Shown: positions 25,596 through 34,424 of the stretch, piece by piece
Position numbering within the stretch: the stretch's first letter is position 1
How the letters are laid out: each line of letters starts with the position of its first letter
Source: Ruminococcaceae bacterium UBA7127
GTDB lineage: Bacteria; Bacillota; Clostridia; Oscillospirales; Acutalibacteraceae
DNA: 64,000 nt
Direction: 5' to 3'
NCBI GenBank assembly: GCA_002493005.1
Contig: DKXL01000021.1
Coordinates: 1-64,000 of the forward strand
Program-made: the position numbers and the translations under genes
The notes under the pieces: generated by a model
Seen by the model: the letters and a program-made list of their open reading frames with translations, nothing else
Databases searched by the model: none
Told to the model about the DNA's origin: nothing

Positions 25596-26609
25596 TTATT
25601 CTTCTGTTGAAATAGCCTCATAGTCATCGGGAATCTTAACTCCGATTGCCTCAGCTCTGTCTGCAAAATACTTCTTAACAGGAGCTTCATCGTATTGGAT
25701 TTCCATTTCAGCAGGATCTGCACCCTCTACAAGAATCTCATAAGCCATTTCACCGGTCTTTTTACCAATGTTGTAATAGCTGATTGAAAGTGTTGCAATA
25801 CCACAACCCTTGCAGATACCTTCTTCGCCTGCGATTACAGGAATCTTTGCAGGCTCAAGGATATTGTTGATAGCCTGTGCGTTAGAAGCAGCAGTATTGT
25901 CTGTAGGAATGTATATTGCGTCACACTTGTCTGTAACCATCTGCTGTGTAACTGTTGAAACATCATTTGTATCTACAAATGTGTACTCCTTAGACTCAAT
26001 ACCGAGATTTTTGAGTTCCTCGGTAACTACTGTAGCCTGATACTTTGAGTTTGTTTCAGATGAGCAGTAGAGAATGCCTACCTTCTTAACATCAGGAACA
26101 ATCTCTTTAACCATTGCAGCCTGTTCTTTGAGAGGAGCAAGGTCAGATGTACCTGATACGTTAAATCCTGTTTTACCGTTCCAATCCTTAATTTCAAGAG
26201 CAGAAGCATAATCTGTGATTGATGTTGCAAGGATCGGAATAGTGTCGGTAGCCTGAGATGCGGCTGCAAGAGCATCGGTTGCATTAGCCATAATAAGGTC
26301 AACCTTATCGCTTACAAACTTAGATGTAATAGTTGTGCAGTTTGTTTTTTCGCCGGATGCGTTTTGCTCGTCAAACTTAACGTTATCTGCACCGAGCTTT
26401 TCTGTGAGAGCATCCTTAAATCCCTTTGTTGCTTCGTCAAGTGCAGGATGCTGCACAAGCTGGCAGATACCAATGTTGTATACCTTACCTGAATCAGCAG
26501 TTTTATTGCTGCCCTCAGGTGAATCTGCCGAACCACCGCAGCCGGCAAAGCAAGCGGCTGTCATAAGCGCTGATAACGCGAGAGCAAGTATTCTTTTAAT
26601 TTTTTTCAT
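25596..26609 (-). CDS. ABC transporter substrate-binding lipoprotein (TrpX-like)
   Basis: A 337-residue secreted binding protein with a lipoprotein signal: basic MKKIKR, hydrophobic core, lipobox FAGC with Cys23 as the modified residue. The mature part fits the PF04392 (ABC_sub_bind) pattern: YNIGICQLVQHPALDEATKGF, DLIMANATDALAAASQAT, VGILYCSSETNSKYQ, and PTDNTAASN. Relatives in Firmicutes include tryptophan/tyrosine importers (TrpX), but the ligand is not provable from sequence. AGGAGG precedes ATG 26609. The promoter at 26666-26694 is a good match, and no T-box leader is present. Confidence 0.85.
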   Translation of the reverse strand: MKKIKRILALALSALMTAACFAGCGGSADSPEGSNKTADSGKVYNIGICQLVQHPALDEATKGFKDALTEKLGADNVKFDEQNASGEKTNCTTITSKFVSDKVDLIMANATDALAAASQATDTIPILATSITDYASALEIKDWNGKTGFNVSGTSDLAPLKEQAAMVKEIVPDVKKVGILYCSSETNSKYQATVVTEELKNLGIESKEYTFVDTNDVSTVTQQMVTDKCDAIYIPTDNTAASNAQAINNILEPAKIPVIAGEEGICKGCGIATLSISYYNIGKKTGEMAYEILVEGADPAEMEIQYDEAPVKKYFADRAEAIGVKIPDDYEAISTEE

Positions 26610-26665
26610 AACATTTCCTCCTGTGCTTTTACACTTTTATGTGTTAAAGCGTTATGTCAACTAAT

Positions 26666-26694
26666 ATTATATTACAAAATAAACAATAATTCAA
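26666..26694 (-). promoter_or_regulatory. Sigma-A-type promoter of the ABC transporter operon
   Basis: Minus strand TTGAAT (26694-26689), 17 bp, TATAAT (26671-26666), about 57 bp ahead of the lipoprotein start codon. Confidence 0.75.
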
Positions 26695-26745
26695 GCATTC
26701 TGCTTAATTTCATTATTATTTATAATAATGACAGCGCATTTTTGG

Positions 26746-29700
26746 TTATTTTGCCACAACATTATTTTCTCCCAGTTGGTATCTAAGCTCCTTTATCATC
26801 ACATCGTTGATTGAAACCCACATTGTTGTCGGTGCTTTTACCTTGCGGTTGGAATTGGTGAGATAAAAAATAACAGGCGTAGTGCCTTCAAATATGTCGA
26901 GCACACGTTTTGCTTTATTGTATAGCTCTGTATTTAAATCATCAATACGCAGATAAAGTGCTGACGGAGCAGTAGTTTTTGTATGACCTGAGTTTTGTGC
27001 AGTCTTTTCAGACAAGCGGCTCTGTGACACAGGCATATTTTTACATTCCTCGTTTGTACGGGCAATAGCTATGGTATCACAGATGATTTTTGGTTCTTCG
27101 TTTTCTTTGAAGTTGACAGTTCCGTTTATAACAATCGCATTGCCAACCCCCATAAGCTGTGCATACTTATCATAAACATTAGGAAACACAACTACTTCCA
27201 TCACACCGTAACGGTCTTCAACATTTATAAAAGCCATCATTTTGTTGTTTTTGGTAAGCTGAGTTTTAATTTTTGAAACAATGCAGACAAGAGTTACCTT
27301 TTTTCCGTCAAAATACAGATTGTTGTCATTACCGATTATGTCGCCTGACTTGTCTGCTTTTATGCGCTGTGCAAATAAAGTGTAGTCATCCATAGGATGT
27401 CCGCTGAGATACATTCCGGCAATTTCGTTTTCCATATGCAAAAGTTCCTGAGTTGAAAATTCGGGCAAGTCAGGAATTTGAGGCGCGGAAGAAATCTGCT
27501 CCTGCTCACTTCCCATATCAAAGAATGATAACTGACCGCCCATATTTCGACGGTGTTCGTAATCGAGGTCATCAAGAACCGACTTGCATACCGCAAGAAG
27601 TTGGCGGCGGTTTGCGCCCAAGTTATCAAAAGCGCCGCATTTGATAAGACTTTCTATTGCACGGCTGTTCATATTCTTGCCGAATAAACGCTTACAAAAA
27701 TCATAAAATGAGCTGTATGGTTTGCTTCTTCTTTGGGCTATAATTTCATCGATAAACTGTTTACCGAGATTTTTGATTGCAAGTAATCCGTAGCGAATAT
27801 TACCGCCGCTTACGGTAAAGCCGTGATTACTTTCATTTACATTTGGAGGCAAAACCTTGATACCAAGCCGCTGACATTCTGCAATGTAAACAGCCATTTT
27901 GTTTTGATTGTCAAGTACGCTTGAAAGCAGTGCCGCCATATATTCGTGAGGATAATAGCATTTTAGCCATGCTGTTTTATAGGAGATTGTGGCATAAGCC
28001 GCCGCGTGAGATTTGTTAAAAGCATATGACGCAAAGCTTTCCATCTCATCATAAATTGAGCTTGCCGTTCTTTCGTCAATTCCTCGGCGCAGACATCCGT
28101 CAACAACTATATTGCCGTCGTCGTCAGTAAGTCCGTTTATAAATATACCGCGTTCTTTTTCCATTACGCTGTGCTTCTTTTTGCTCATTGCACGGCGAAC
28201 GATATCGGCTCGTCCAAGACTGTATCCTGCAAGCTCACGAAAAATCTGCATTACCTGCTCTTGATATACTATACAACCGTAAGTAACGTCAAGAATATTT
28301 TTAAGCATTGGGTGCTTGTATTTTATGTGAGAGGGATTGTGGCGGCAGTCAATATAGGTAGGAATGCTGTCCATAGGTCCCGGACGGTAAAGCGAAAGTA
28401 CCGCCACCAAATCTTCAATGGAATCAGGCTTTAGCTGAGTGAGTACATTTTTCATTCCCTGACTTTCAAATTGGAAAACTCCCTCGGTATTGCCGTGAGA
28501 AATCATCTCAAAGACCTTGGCATCGTTTTCTGTTACCATATCGGGAGAATAATCAGGGTGATTTTGTTTAATTATTTTTTCGGCATCGCTTATTACCGTA
28601 AGGTTTCTAAGCCCCAAAAAGTCCATCTTAAGAAGTCCAAGCTCCTCAAGAGTTGTCATTGTAAATTGTGTGACAACATTGTCGTCGTTCTTTGATAAAG
28701 GAACATAGTCGGACACAGGCCTATCTGTTATTACAACACCTGCCGCGTGCATTGTTGCGTGACGAGGCATTCCCTCTATGCTCATTGCAATATCGAGCAG
28801 ATTTTTAGTCTGTTCGTCCTCATTGTAGCGTGTGCGAAGCTCCTTGCTGATTTTGAGAGCTTTTTCGATAGTTATATTGATTTCAAACGGCACAAGCTTT
28901 GCTATAACATCAACTGTTGCATATGGAATTGCAAGTGCTCTGCCGACATCACGAATGGCGCCGCGAGCCGCCATTGTGCCGAATGATATAATCTGTGCAA
29001 CGTGGTCTTCGCCGTATTTGCGAACAACGTAATCGATTACCTCTCCCCTGCGCTCCTTGCAAAAGTCAATGTCAAAGTCAGGCATACTTACTCTTTCGGG
29101 ATTAAGAAAGCGCTCGAAGAGCAGATTGTACTTGATCGGGTCTATGTCGGTTATACCGATACAGTAAGCACAAAGTGAGCCTGCGCCCGAACCTCTGCCG
29201 GGGCCTACGGGGATTCCGTTTTCTTTGGCATATTTTACAAAATCATTTACTATGAGGTAGTAATCGACAAAACCCATCTGCGACACTGTGCTTATCTCGT
29301 ATTCAAGGCGGTCGATTAAGGATTGGTCGGGATTTTCTCCGTAGTATTTATACAGTCCCTTGTAACAATTTCGTCTGAAATAATCAAGGTGGTTTTCTCC
29401 GTTTGGAGCATCAAATCTCGGTAGTTTGCGAACGCCGAATTCAAATTCGACGTTGCACATATCAACAATTTTTTGTATATTGTCGCAAGCCTTTGGATAA
29501 GCCTTGAAAACCTCACGCATCTGAGCTTCGGTCTTGAGATAAAATTCATCAGTTTGGAACTCCATCCTATCGTTGTCATTAATGGTGCGGTTAGTCTGAA
29601 TACAAAGCAGTATGTTGTGAGTTTGACTGTCGGATTGTTCAATATAATGGCTGTCGTTAGTTGCAACTATATCAACTCCGATTTCGTCTGCTATACGAAC

Positions 29701-30264
29701 AAGGCTTGGTATTATTCTCTTTTGCTCTTCAATTCCGTGGTCTTGGAGCTCGATAAAAAAGTTTTCTCTACCAAAAAGGTCACGATAATACTCAGCCTTT
29801 GCCTTTGCGGCATTATAGTCGTTATCCAAAAGAAGTTGAGGTATTTCACCTGCAAGGCAGGCTGAAAGACAAACCAATCCCTCGTGATACTGCTTTAGCA
29901 GTTCATCATCAATTCTGGGCTTTGAATAAAATCCCTCGGTAAATCCCTTGGACACAAGTTTAATCAGGTTTTGATATCCCGTTTGATTTTTGCAAAGCAG
30001 AACCATATGATAGTATTTTCCGTATGCAGAAGTCTTGTCAAAGCGCGACTGAGGAGCAACATACACCTCACAACCGATTATCGGCTTAATACCCTCTTTT
30101 TTGCACGCACGATAAAAATCAATTACTCCGTACATTACACCGTGGTCGGTTATTGCAAGAGAAGTCATTCCCTTTTCTTTGGCAGACAAAGCAAGCCTGC
30201 TGATGCGGCAGGCGCCGTCAAGCAGACTGTATTCAGTATGAACATGTAGATGTGTGAATGCCAT
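26746..30264 (-). CDS. dnaE: DNA polymerase III subunit alpha
   Basis: Replicative DNA polymerase of the DnaE1-like type. It opens with the PHP domain (AFTHLHVHTEYSLLDG), has the catalytic carboxylates in SMPDFDIDFC (about residue 405), the helix-hairpin-helix region and a C-terminal OB-fold around KVTLVCIVSKIKTQ. Length is 1172 with the start at ATG 30264, two codons after the xseA stop region and preceded by GGGTGAG; the in-frame GTG at 30273 is the less likely start. Last gene of the nusB-tsaD-like-xseA-dnaE unit. Confidence 0.97.
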   Translation of the reverse strand: MAFTHLHVHTEYSLLDGACRISRLALSAKEKGMTSLAITDHGVMYGVIDFYRACKKEGIKPIIGCEVYVAPQSRFDKTSAYGKYYHMVLLCKNQTGYQNLIKLVSKGFTEGFYSKPRIDDELLKQYHEGLVCLSACLAGEIPQLLLDNDYNAAKAKAEYYRDLFGRENFFIELQDHGIEEQKRIIPSLVRIADEIGVDIVATNDSHYIEQSDSQTHNILLCIQTNRTINDNDRMEFQTDEFYLKTEAQMREVFKAYPKACDNIQKIVDMCNVEFEFGVRKLPRFDAPNGENHLDYFRRNCYKGLYKYYGENPDQSLIDRLEYEISTVSQMGFVDYYLIVNDFVKYAKENGIPVGPGRGSGAGSLCAYCIGITDIDPIKYNLLFERFLNPERVSMPDFDIDFCKERRGEVIDYVVRKYGEDHVAQIISFGTMAARGAIRDVGRALAIPYATVDVIAKLVPFEINITIEKALKISKELRTRYNEDEQTKNLLDIAMSIEGMPRHATMHAAGVVITDRPVSDYVPLSKNDDNVVTQFTMTTLEELGLLKMDFLGLRNLTVISDAEKIIKQNHPDYSPDMVTENDAKVFEMISHGNTEGVFQFESQGMKNVLTQLKPDSIEDLVAVLSLYRPGPMDSIPTYIDCRHNPSHIKYKHPMLKNILDVTYGCIVYQEQVMQIFRELAGYSLGRADIVRRAMSKKKHSVMEKERGIFINGLTDDDGNIVVDGCLRRGIDERTASSIYDEMESFASYAFNKSHAAAYATISYKTAWLKCYYPHEYMAALLSSVLDNQNKMAVYIAECQRLGIKVLPPNVNESNHGFTVSGGNIRYGLLAIKNLGKQFIDEIIAQRRSKPYSSFYDFCKRLFGKNMNSRAIESLIKCGAFDNLGANRRQLLAVCKSVLDDLDYEHRRNMGGQLSFFDMGSEQEQISSAPQIPDLPEFSTQELLHMENEIAGMYLSGHPMDDYTLFAQRIKADKSGDIIGNDNNLYFDGKKVTLVCIVSKIKTQLTKNNKMMAFINVEDRYGVMEVVVFPNVYDKYAQLMGVGNAIVINGTVNFKENEEPKIICDTIAIARTNEECKNMPVSQSRLSEKTAQNSGHTKTTAPSALYLRIDDLNTELYNKAKRVLDIFEGTTPVIFYLTNSNRKVKAPTTMWVSINDVMIKELRYQLGENNVVAK

Positions 30265-30265
30265 A

Positions 30266-31480
30266 TTACTCACCCGTAGCTATTGCTGTTATTGCACCGT
30301 CACAAAATCTTACGGTGAACGCTTCGTCCTTTTTTAGTTCTGACTTTGAAGTGATTGCTTTTCCGTTTTTTTCGGCAATAGAATAACCCCTTGACAACAC
30401 TGATATCGGGTTTAGTGTTTCAAGTTTTGATGCCGTGGTTTTGATAATGTATTGTTTTGATGTTAGTTTATCATTCATCAGATGAATGAGGTTTGTTTTT
30501 ATATTATCAAGATTTCGCTCATACTCGGCTACCTTTTGTGACGGAGATGAAAGTGAAATTCGTCTGTTTAATTCTGAAATAGAATTATCGGCTTTTTTCA
30601 GCTTTAAATCAAGAATTGAAGATAAGTATTGCTGTTGAGAGCGATAATGATTCATGAGCTCGTCCTTGTCAGGCACGGCAAGCTCAGCCGCCGCCGACGG
30701 AGTTGGCGCCCTGAGGTCTGACACAAAGTCGCAGATAGTAAAATCGGTTTCGTGTCCGACAGCGGATATAACAGGGATTTTGCAGTTGTAGATTGCATAA
30801 GCAAGCTCTTCGCTGTTAAACGCCCACAAATCCTCTATTGAGCCGCCGCCCCTGCCGATGATGATAACATCACAGGCATTATGTTCATTAAGTCTATTGA
30901 CTGCATTTACAAGCTGAGTAGGTGCGTTATCGCCTTGAACAAGTACAGGACACATTACAATATCAGCGCAGGGATAACGACGGCTGAGAATATTGCGAAT
31001 ATCCTGAACTGCCGCACCCGTAGGAGAGGTGATTACACCGATTGTGCGAGGATAGCGTGGAATCGGCTTCTTGTGCGCCCTGTCAAACAGACCCTTTTGT
31101 TCAAGCGACTGCTTTAGCTGTTCATATGCAAGAGTCAGTGCGCCGACGCCGTCGGGCTGCATATCCTCAATATAAAGCTGATACTGACCGCTCGGCTCAT
31201 AGACAGCCACTCTGCCTCGGCAGATGATTTTCATTCCGTCCTGCGGCTTGAATCGCAGGTTACGTGCATTGCCTGCAAACATTACGGCACGCATAACCGA
31301 CTTTTCGTCCTTAATTGACAGATAGATGTGACCGCTGCGATAGTGGTCGGTAAGGTTTGAAATTTCACCGGTTACAAAAACAACATTAAGTCTTGGGTCG
31401 TTTTCTATAAGTGATTTAATGTAGAAATTAAGCTGTGAAACGCTTAGCACCTTGGGTGCATTAAACTGAGGTGTGTACAT
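30266..31480 (-). CDS. xseA: Exodeoxyribonuclease VII large subunit
   Basis: The catalytic subunit of the single-strand DNA exonuclease. It has the N-terminal OB domain (VLSVSQLNFYIKSLIE through CRGRVAVYEPSGQYQLY) and the nuclease core with PRTIGVITSPTGAAVQDI, DVIIIGRGGGSIEDLWAFN and SAVGHETDFTICDFVSD. The C-terminal half is a coiled-coil-prone region, as expected. Length 404. The start lies inside the last 20 bp of the TsaD-like gene. The small subunit xseB, which often follows directly, is not here: dnaE begins immediately. Confidence 0.95.
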   Translation of the reverse strand: MYTPQFNAPKVLSVSQLNFYIKSLIENDPRLNVVFVTGEISNLTDHYRSGHIYLSIKDEKSVMRAVMFAGNARNLRFKPQDGMKIICRGRVAVYEPSGQYQLYIEDMQPDGVGALTLAYEQLKQSLEQKGLFDRAHKKPIPRYPRTIGVITSPTGAAVQDIRNILSRRYPCADIVMCPVLVQGDNAPTQLVNAVNRLNEHNACDVIIIGRGGGSIEDLWAFNSEELAYAIYNCKIPVISAVGHETDFTICDFVSDLRAPTPSAAAELAVPDKDELMNHYRSQQQYLSSILDLKLKKADNSISELNRRISLSSPSQKVAEYERNLDNIKTNLIHLMNDKLTSKQYIIKTTASKLETLNPISVLSRGYSIAEKNGKAITSKSELKKDEAFTVRFCDGAITAIATGE

Positions 31481-32411
31481 TTTTATACTTCCTGTATGTC
31501 AGATATGCAATGCCTGCGGCATTGTCTGTTGAAAACTGTGGTTGTGCAAATATTGCATTGTATTTTTCTGTAAAAGAATTTTTAATGATTTGGTTTGACA
31601 TAACTCCGCCTGCGTACAGAACCGGAATATTGCCGTATTTATCGATTAATCGCCTTGTCATAAGCGATAAAGTTTCTTCAATATATTTTAGACAAAATGC
31701 CGCCGTATACTCACTCGACTTGCCGTCCGAAATTAGCTTTTGGCAAAGATTTTCCACTCCGCTGAGGCAACAGTCACATCCCTTGAGCGTAGGCTTGACT
31801 GTGATTTTTTCATTACATTTTACTGCAAGCTGTTCAAGCTGTGCCCCACAGGGAAACTTAAGTCCAAGCATAAGCCCTACTCTGTCAACAGCCTGTCCTG
31901 CGTTCAAATCAAGAGTTTTTGCCGCAGGTTCAAGCGAAAAGCCGCAACCGCTGCCATCTGCAATTACAGCCTCAGTTGTGCCGCCGCTCACGTGAAACGC
32001 GAGAAACCTTTTTGAAAATAAATCATCACGCTTTGAGTCAAAAAGCGCCGCGGCAATGTGCCCTTCCTGATGCGAAAATGTATAAAAAGGGAGCTTTAAT
32101 GCAGATGATAAAATATGTGCCGTGTTCTCTCCTACTGTAAAACACGGCATATATGAGCCGTTTGCAGGACGCGGACGACAAGACGCACCGATTGCGACAA
32201 TGTCATTTGTGTCAACGTCACAGACAAGCTCAGAAAATAATGTATGCAGTTGTGCTGTGTGGTGAAACACAGCGTCACTCTGGCGCAAGCCAAGCTGACC
32301 CTCTTTTACAGGCAGAAGCCGCTTTTGCTGAAGCATTTCACCTGTTGTGCTGTCAAAAAGAGCAGTTGATGTGGTGTAGTTTGATGTATCAATTCCTAAA
32401 AACAAGCTCAT
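31461..32411 (-). CDS. TsaD/Kae1-like protein (paralogue)
   Basis: ASKHA-fold protein of 316 residues related to the tRNA threonylcarbamoyladenosine enzyme TsaD. Visible are LGIDTSNYTTSTALFD, SHQEGHIAAAL (matching the metal-binding HxxxH of TsaD), AFHVSGGTTE and YAGGVMSNQII. It is shorter than true TsaD (~335-340). In Clostridia this second Gcp-like family is common next to nusB and xseA and is often labelled O-sialoglycoprotein endopeptidase. Whether it replaces or supplements canonical TsaD is not shown here. It overlaps nusB by ATGA. Confidence 0.8.
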   Translation of the reverse strand: MSLFLGIDTSNYTTSTALFDSTTGEMLQQKRLLPVKEGQLGLRQSDAVFHHTAQLHTLFSELVCDVDTNDIVAIGASCRPRPANGSYMPCFTVGENTAHILSSALKLPFYTFSHQEGHIAAALFDSKRDDLFSKRFLAFHVSGGTTEAVIADGSGCGFSLEPAAKTLDLNAGQAVDRVGLMLGLKFPCGAQLEQLAVKCNEKITVKPTLKGCDCCLSGVENLCQKLISDGKSSEYTAAFCLKYIEETLSLMTRRLIDKYGNIPVLYAGGVMSNQIIKNSFTEKYNAIFAQPQFSTDNAAGIAYLTYRKYKNVHTSV

Positions 32412-32854
32412 TGTTCCTGCTCCGCTAAATCACGTGAATATGAACCTAAAATGCCGTTGACAAATTTACTCTCGTCGATTGTGTACTTTTTGGCAAGTTC
32501 AACAGCCTCGTTAATAGAAACGCTCTGAGGGATGTTGTTTAGATATGTTATTTCATATATGGCAAGACGTAAAATGGCAAAAGACGGTTTTGAAATTCTG
32601 GAAATAGTCCATCCTTTTTTGAGATATTTTTTGATTATTGCATCAATATCATCAATTTTGTCTTCAATGCCGCTGACAACAGCCTGCGCATAACCGCAAA
32701 CTCCGCCCTCATACATCTCGGAATTGTCCTCAATGGTTGCTTCAAGCGGTTCGTCGTCAAATGACTTTGAAAACAAGAGCATAAATGCCTGTTCTCTTTC
32801 TTCGCTTCTGGTTAGCTTAATCTTGCCCTCGTTTAATTCGTTACTCATAATCAT
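32408..32854 (-). CDS. nusB: Transcription antitermination factor NusB
   Basis: All-helical RNA-binding factor that with S10 (NusE) promotes antitermination on rRNA operons. The 148-residue product has the NusB pattern: KLTRSEEREQAFMLLFS, a central acidic linker, ISRISKPSFAILRLAIYEI and SINEAVELAKKYTIDESKFVNGILG. The start may be ATG 32854 or the ATG two codons later; neither has a strong ribosome-binding site. A promoter at 32882-32910 marks it as first gene of the operon. Confidence 0.94.
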   Translation of the reverse strand: MIMSNELNEGKIKLTRSEEREQAFMLLFSKSFDDEPLEATIEDNSEMYEGGVCGYAQAVVSGIEDKIDDIDAIIKKYLKKGWTISRISKPSFAILRLAIYEITYLNNIPQSVSINEAVELAKKYTIDESKFVNGILGSYSRDLAEQEQ

Positions 32855-32881
32855 ACCAACTTTACATTAATTTACAGAGTA

Positions 32882-32910
32882 ATTATAGCACAGTAATGAT
32901 TAAAAGTAAA
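32882..32910 (-). promoter_or_regulatory. Sigma-A-type promoter of the nusB operon
   Basis: Minus strand TTTACT (32910-32905), 17 bp, TATAAT (32887-32882), 28 bp ahead of the first nusB ATG. Confidence 0.65.
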
Positions 32911-32941
32911 TACAAATTCGGCAAGGTTAAATTAAACTTGG

Positions 32942-33487
32942 TTATGCTCCGACGATTGAAATATCATCAAACTCAACTTCATAGTGTGAGGTAACAGCAT
33001 CGTCAATTATAAGCGCAGAGGTATCGCTTAGCTCACCGTCAGGTACAATCACAGTTACACCCTCATCGCTTATATAACACAGGCATTCACTGAAACCCTT
33101 TGCCTTAACTATGCTCTCAATGCTGTCCTGAACAGTAAACACCCTAAGCATTTCCTCAACTGATTTCTGAGCCTGGCTCTTTTGCTCTTCACTGACATTT
33201 TCAAGATCAAAAATCTCCTTGGCATCGTCTATAACTTTATCCTGTGTGCTTTGTCGCTTTGTGCGCTCAGAGGCAAAATAATTTTGACTCTCTTTAGACA
33301 ATGCCGCAGTTTGCACTGCCTCGTCAGCCGACGAAGGACTTACGGTTGCACTGACATAGGACGCCGCCCCCAGTTCCTTTGAGGCTGTCAGAGAATTATC
33401 TGACGAAAACTGCCAGTTTATGTACACTGCTGTGCCGAGTGCGAGTACAAGTGCTGCCAATACAACATATTTTTTCTGAAATTTCAT
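32942..33487 (-). CDS. spoIIIAH: SpoIIIAH, forespore-engulfment channel protein
   Basis: Mother-cell membrane protein whose extracellular YscJ/FliF-like domain binds forespore SpoIIQ to form the intercellular channel. There is one N-terminal membrane helix (YVVLAALVLALGTAVYINWQ, about residues 6-25), a low-complexity Ser/Ala linker, and the C-terminal ring-building domain (VSEEQKSQAQKSVEEMLRV onward). The start is ATG 33487 (181 residues), as an in-frame start 13 codons earlier would overlap spoIIIAG and lacks the family N-terminus. Last gene of the operon. Confidence 0.92.
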   Translation of the reverse strand: MKFQKKYVVLAALVLALGTAVYINWQFSSDNSLTASKELGAASYVSATVSPSSADEAVQTAALSKESQNYFASERTKRQSTQDKVIDDAKEIFDLENVSEEQKSQAQKSVEEMLRVFTVQDSIESIVKAKGFSECLCYISDEGVTVIVPDGELSDTSALIIDDAVTSHYEVEFDDISIVGA

Positions 33488-33501
33488 AATACTACCGACC
33501 T

Positions 33502-33951
33502 TTATTCTGATAATTTTGTAATACATACTTTTGCCGTTGATATGTCAAGTGCCTTGGTTACGGCTTCGGTTATCCGCTCGACTACAATCGGATCGTCACC
33601 ACCCTCACATACAACAAGAACTCCTCTTATTAGAGGTTCAATTTCCTTTGTTTTGGTTGTGCTGTCGTCAAGATAGACGTACTCAACTGAATTTTCCATT
33701 GTGAGCAACACCTGAGTTTTGCCCGCGCCATCAATGTGTGTAATTACACTTTGAAGATCACTTTCAATTTGTGTACTGTACGTTGTTACTGAAAATTCCT
33801 CTTCCTCCTTTTTGCCTGAAAATGAGCCAAGGTCAACATATGATGATATGAATATCAAGGCTATACCGATTATTCCCGATATTATGATGACCTTGCGGAT
33901 TTTGTTGTTATCAATGAGTTTTTTTAGTTTGCCTGCGGTTTTTTCTTCCAT
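33502..33951 (-). CDS. spoIIIAG: SpoIIIAG, channel ring protein
   Basis: A 149-residue protein with one membrane helix (KVIIISGIIGIALIFISSYV, about residues 19-38) and an extracellular domain containing VITHIDGAGKTQVLLTME and RGVLVVCEGGDDPIVVERITEAV, the SpoIIIAG core that forms large rings in the sporulation channel. It is shorter than the ~229-residue Bacillus protein because the middle insert is reduced. Three-base gap to spoIIIAF upstream. Confidence 0.94.
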   Translation of the reverse strand: MEEKTAGKLKKLIDNNKIRKVIIISGIIGIALIFISSYVDLGSFSGKKEEEEFSVTTYSTQIESDLQSVITHIDGAGKTQVLLTMENSVEYVYLDDSTTKTKEIEPLIRGVLVVCEGGDDPIVVERITEAVTKALDISTAKVCITKLSE

Positions 33952-33954
33952 TGT

Positions 33955-34419
33955 TTACTCCGTCATTACGTTCGGCTTTGTGCCGAAGTTATCGTAAGTT
34001 ATATTGATTATTGTGTCAATGTAAGGCTTGTAATCATTACTTATATATATGCTGATTGATGATATGATTATGCTGTTTTGTGAGGTCTGAGATAAAATAA
34101 TTTCGCTTCTGTTTATCTTTATGTTATTTTGCAAGAGCAGGTCTGAAAGCGTGCTTTCTAAATTTAACTTAGTCTGACTCAGCACTGCCTTGCTGTAAGC
34201 CTCATCATCGGTTGATGTCAGCTGATTTGGCGGTGTGTGCTCAGATATACTGACACTTGCCGAACCTAATGCATTCTTAACAGGCACAATCATACAGCAT
34301 ATTATAAACGCCCCTAACACAAGATTAACAATCTTTTTTGTACTTCCGTCAGTAATAAAGGTTGACACAAGCGTGCAAATCAGAGCAGATGAACATACAA
34401 CAGATACAACAGTGAACAT
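33955..34419 (-). CDS. spoIIIAF: SpoIIIAF, stage III sporulation membrane protein
   Basis: A 154-residue protein with two N-terminal membrane helices (about residues 2-25 and 30-48) and a small extracellular ring-forming domain, as in SpoIIIAF. The start is ATG 34419 (MFTVVSVVC), 5 bp after the spoIIIAE stop; a start at 34491 would add 24 charged residues inside spoIIIAE and does not fit the family. Role in the channel is structural. Confidence 0.88.
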   Translation of the reverse strand: MFTVVSVVCSSALICTLVSTFITDGSTKKIVNLVLGAFIICCMIVPVKNALGSASVSISEHTPPNQLTSTDDEAYSKAVLSQTKLNLESTLSDLLLQNNIKINRSEIILSQTSQNSIIISSISIYISNDYKPYIDTIINITYDNFGTKPNVMTE

Positions 34420-34424
34420 CTCTT

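Noticed and set aside
26610..26745. T-box leader expected for a TrpX-type transporter
   Set aside because: The leader after the predicted promoter is only about 50 nt and has no AGGGTGGNACCGCG-like T-box sequence or specifier stem.
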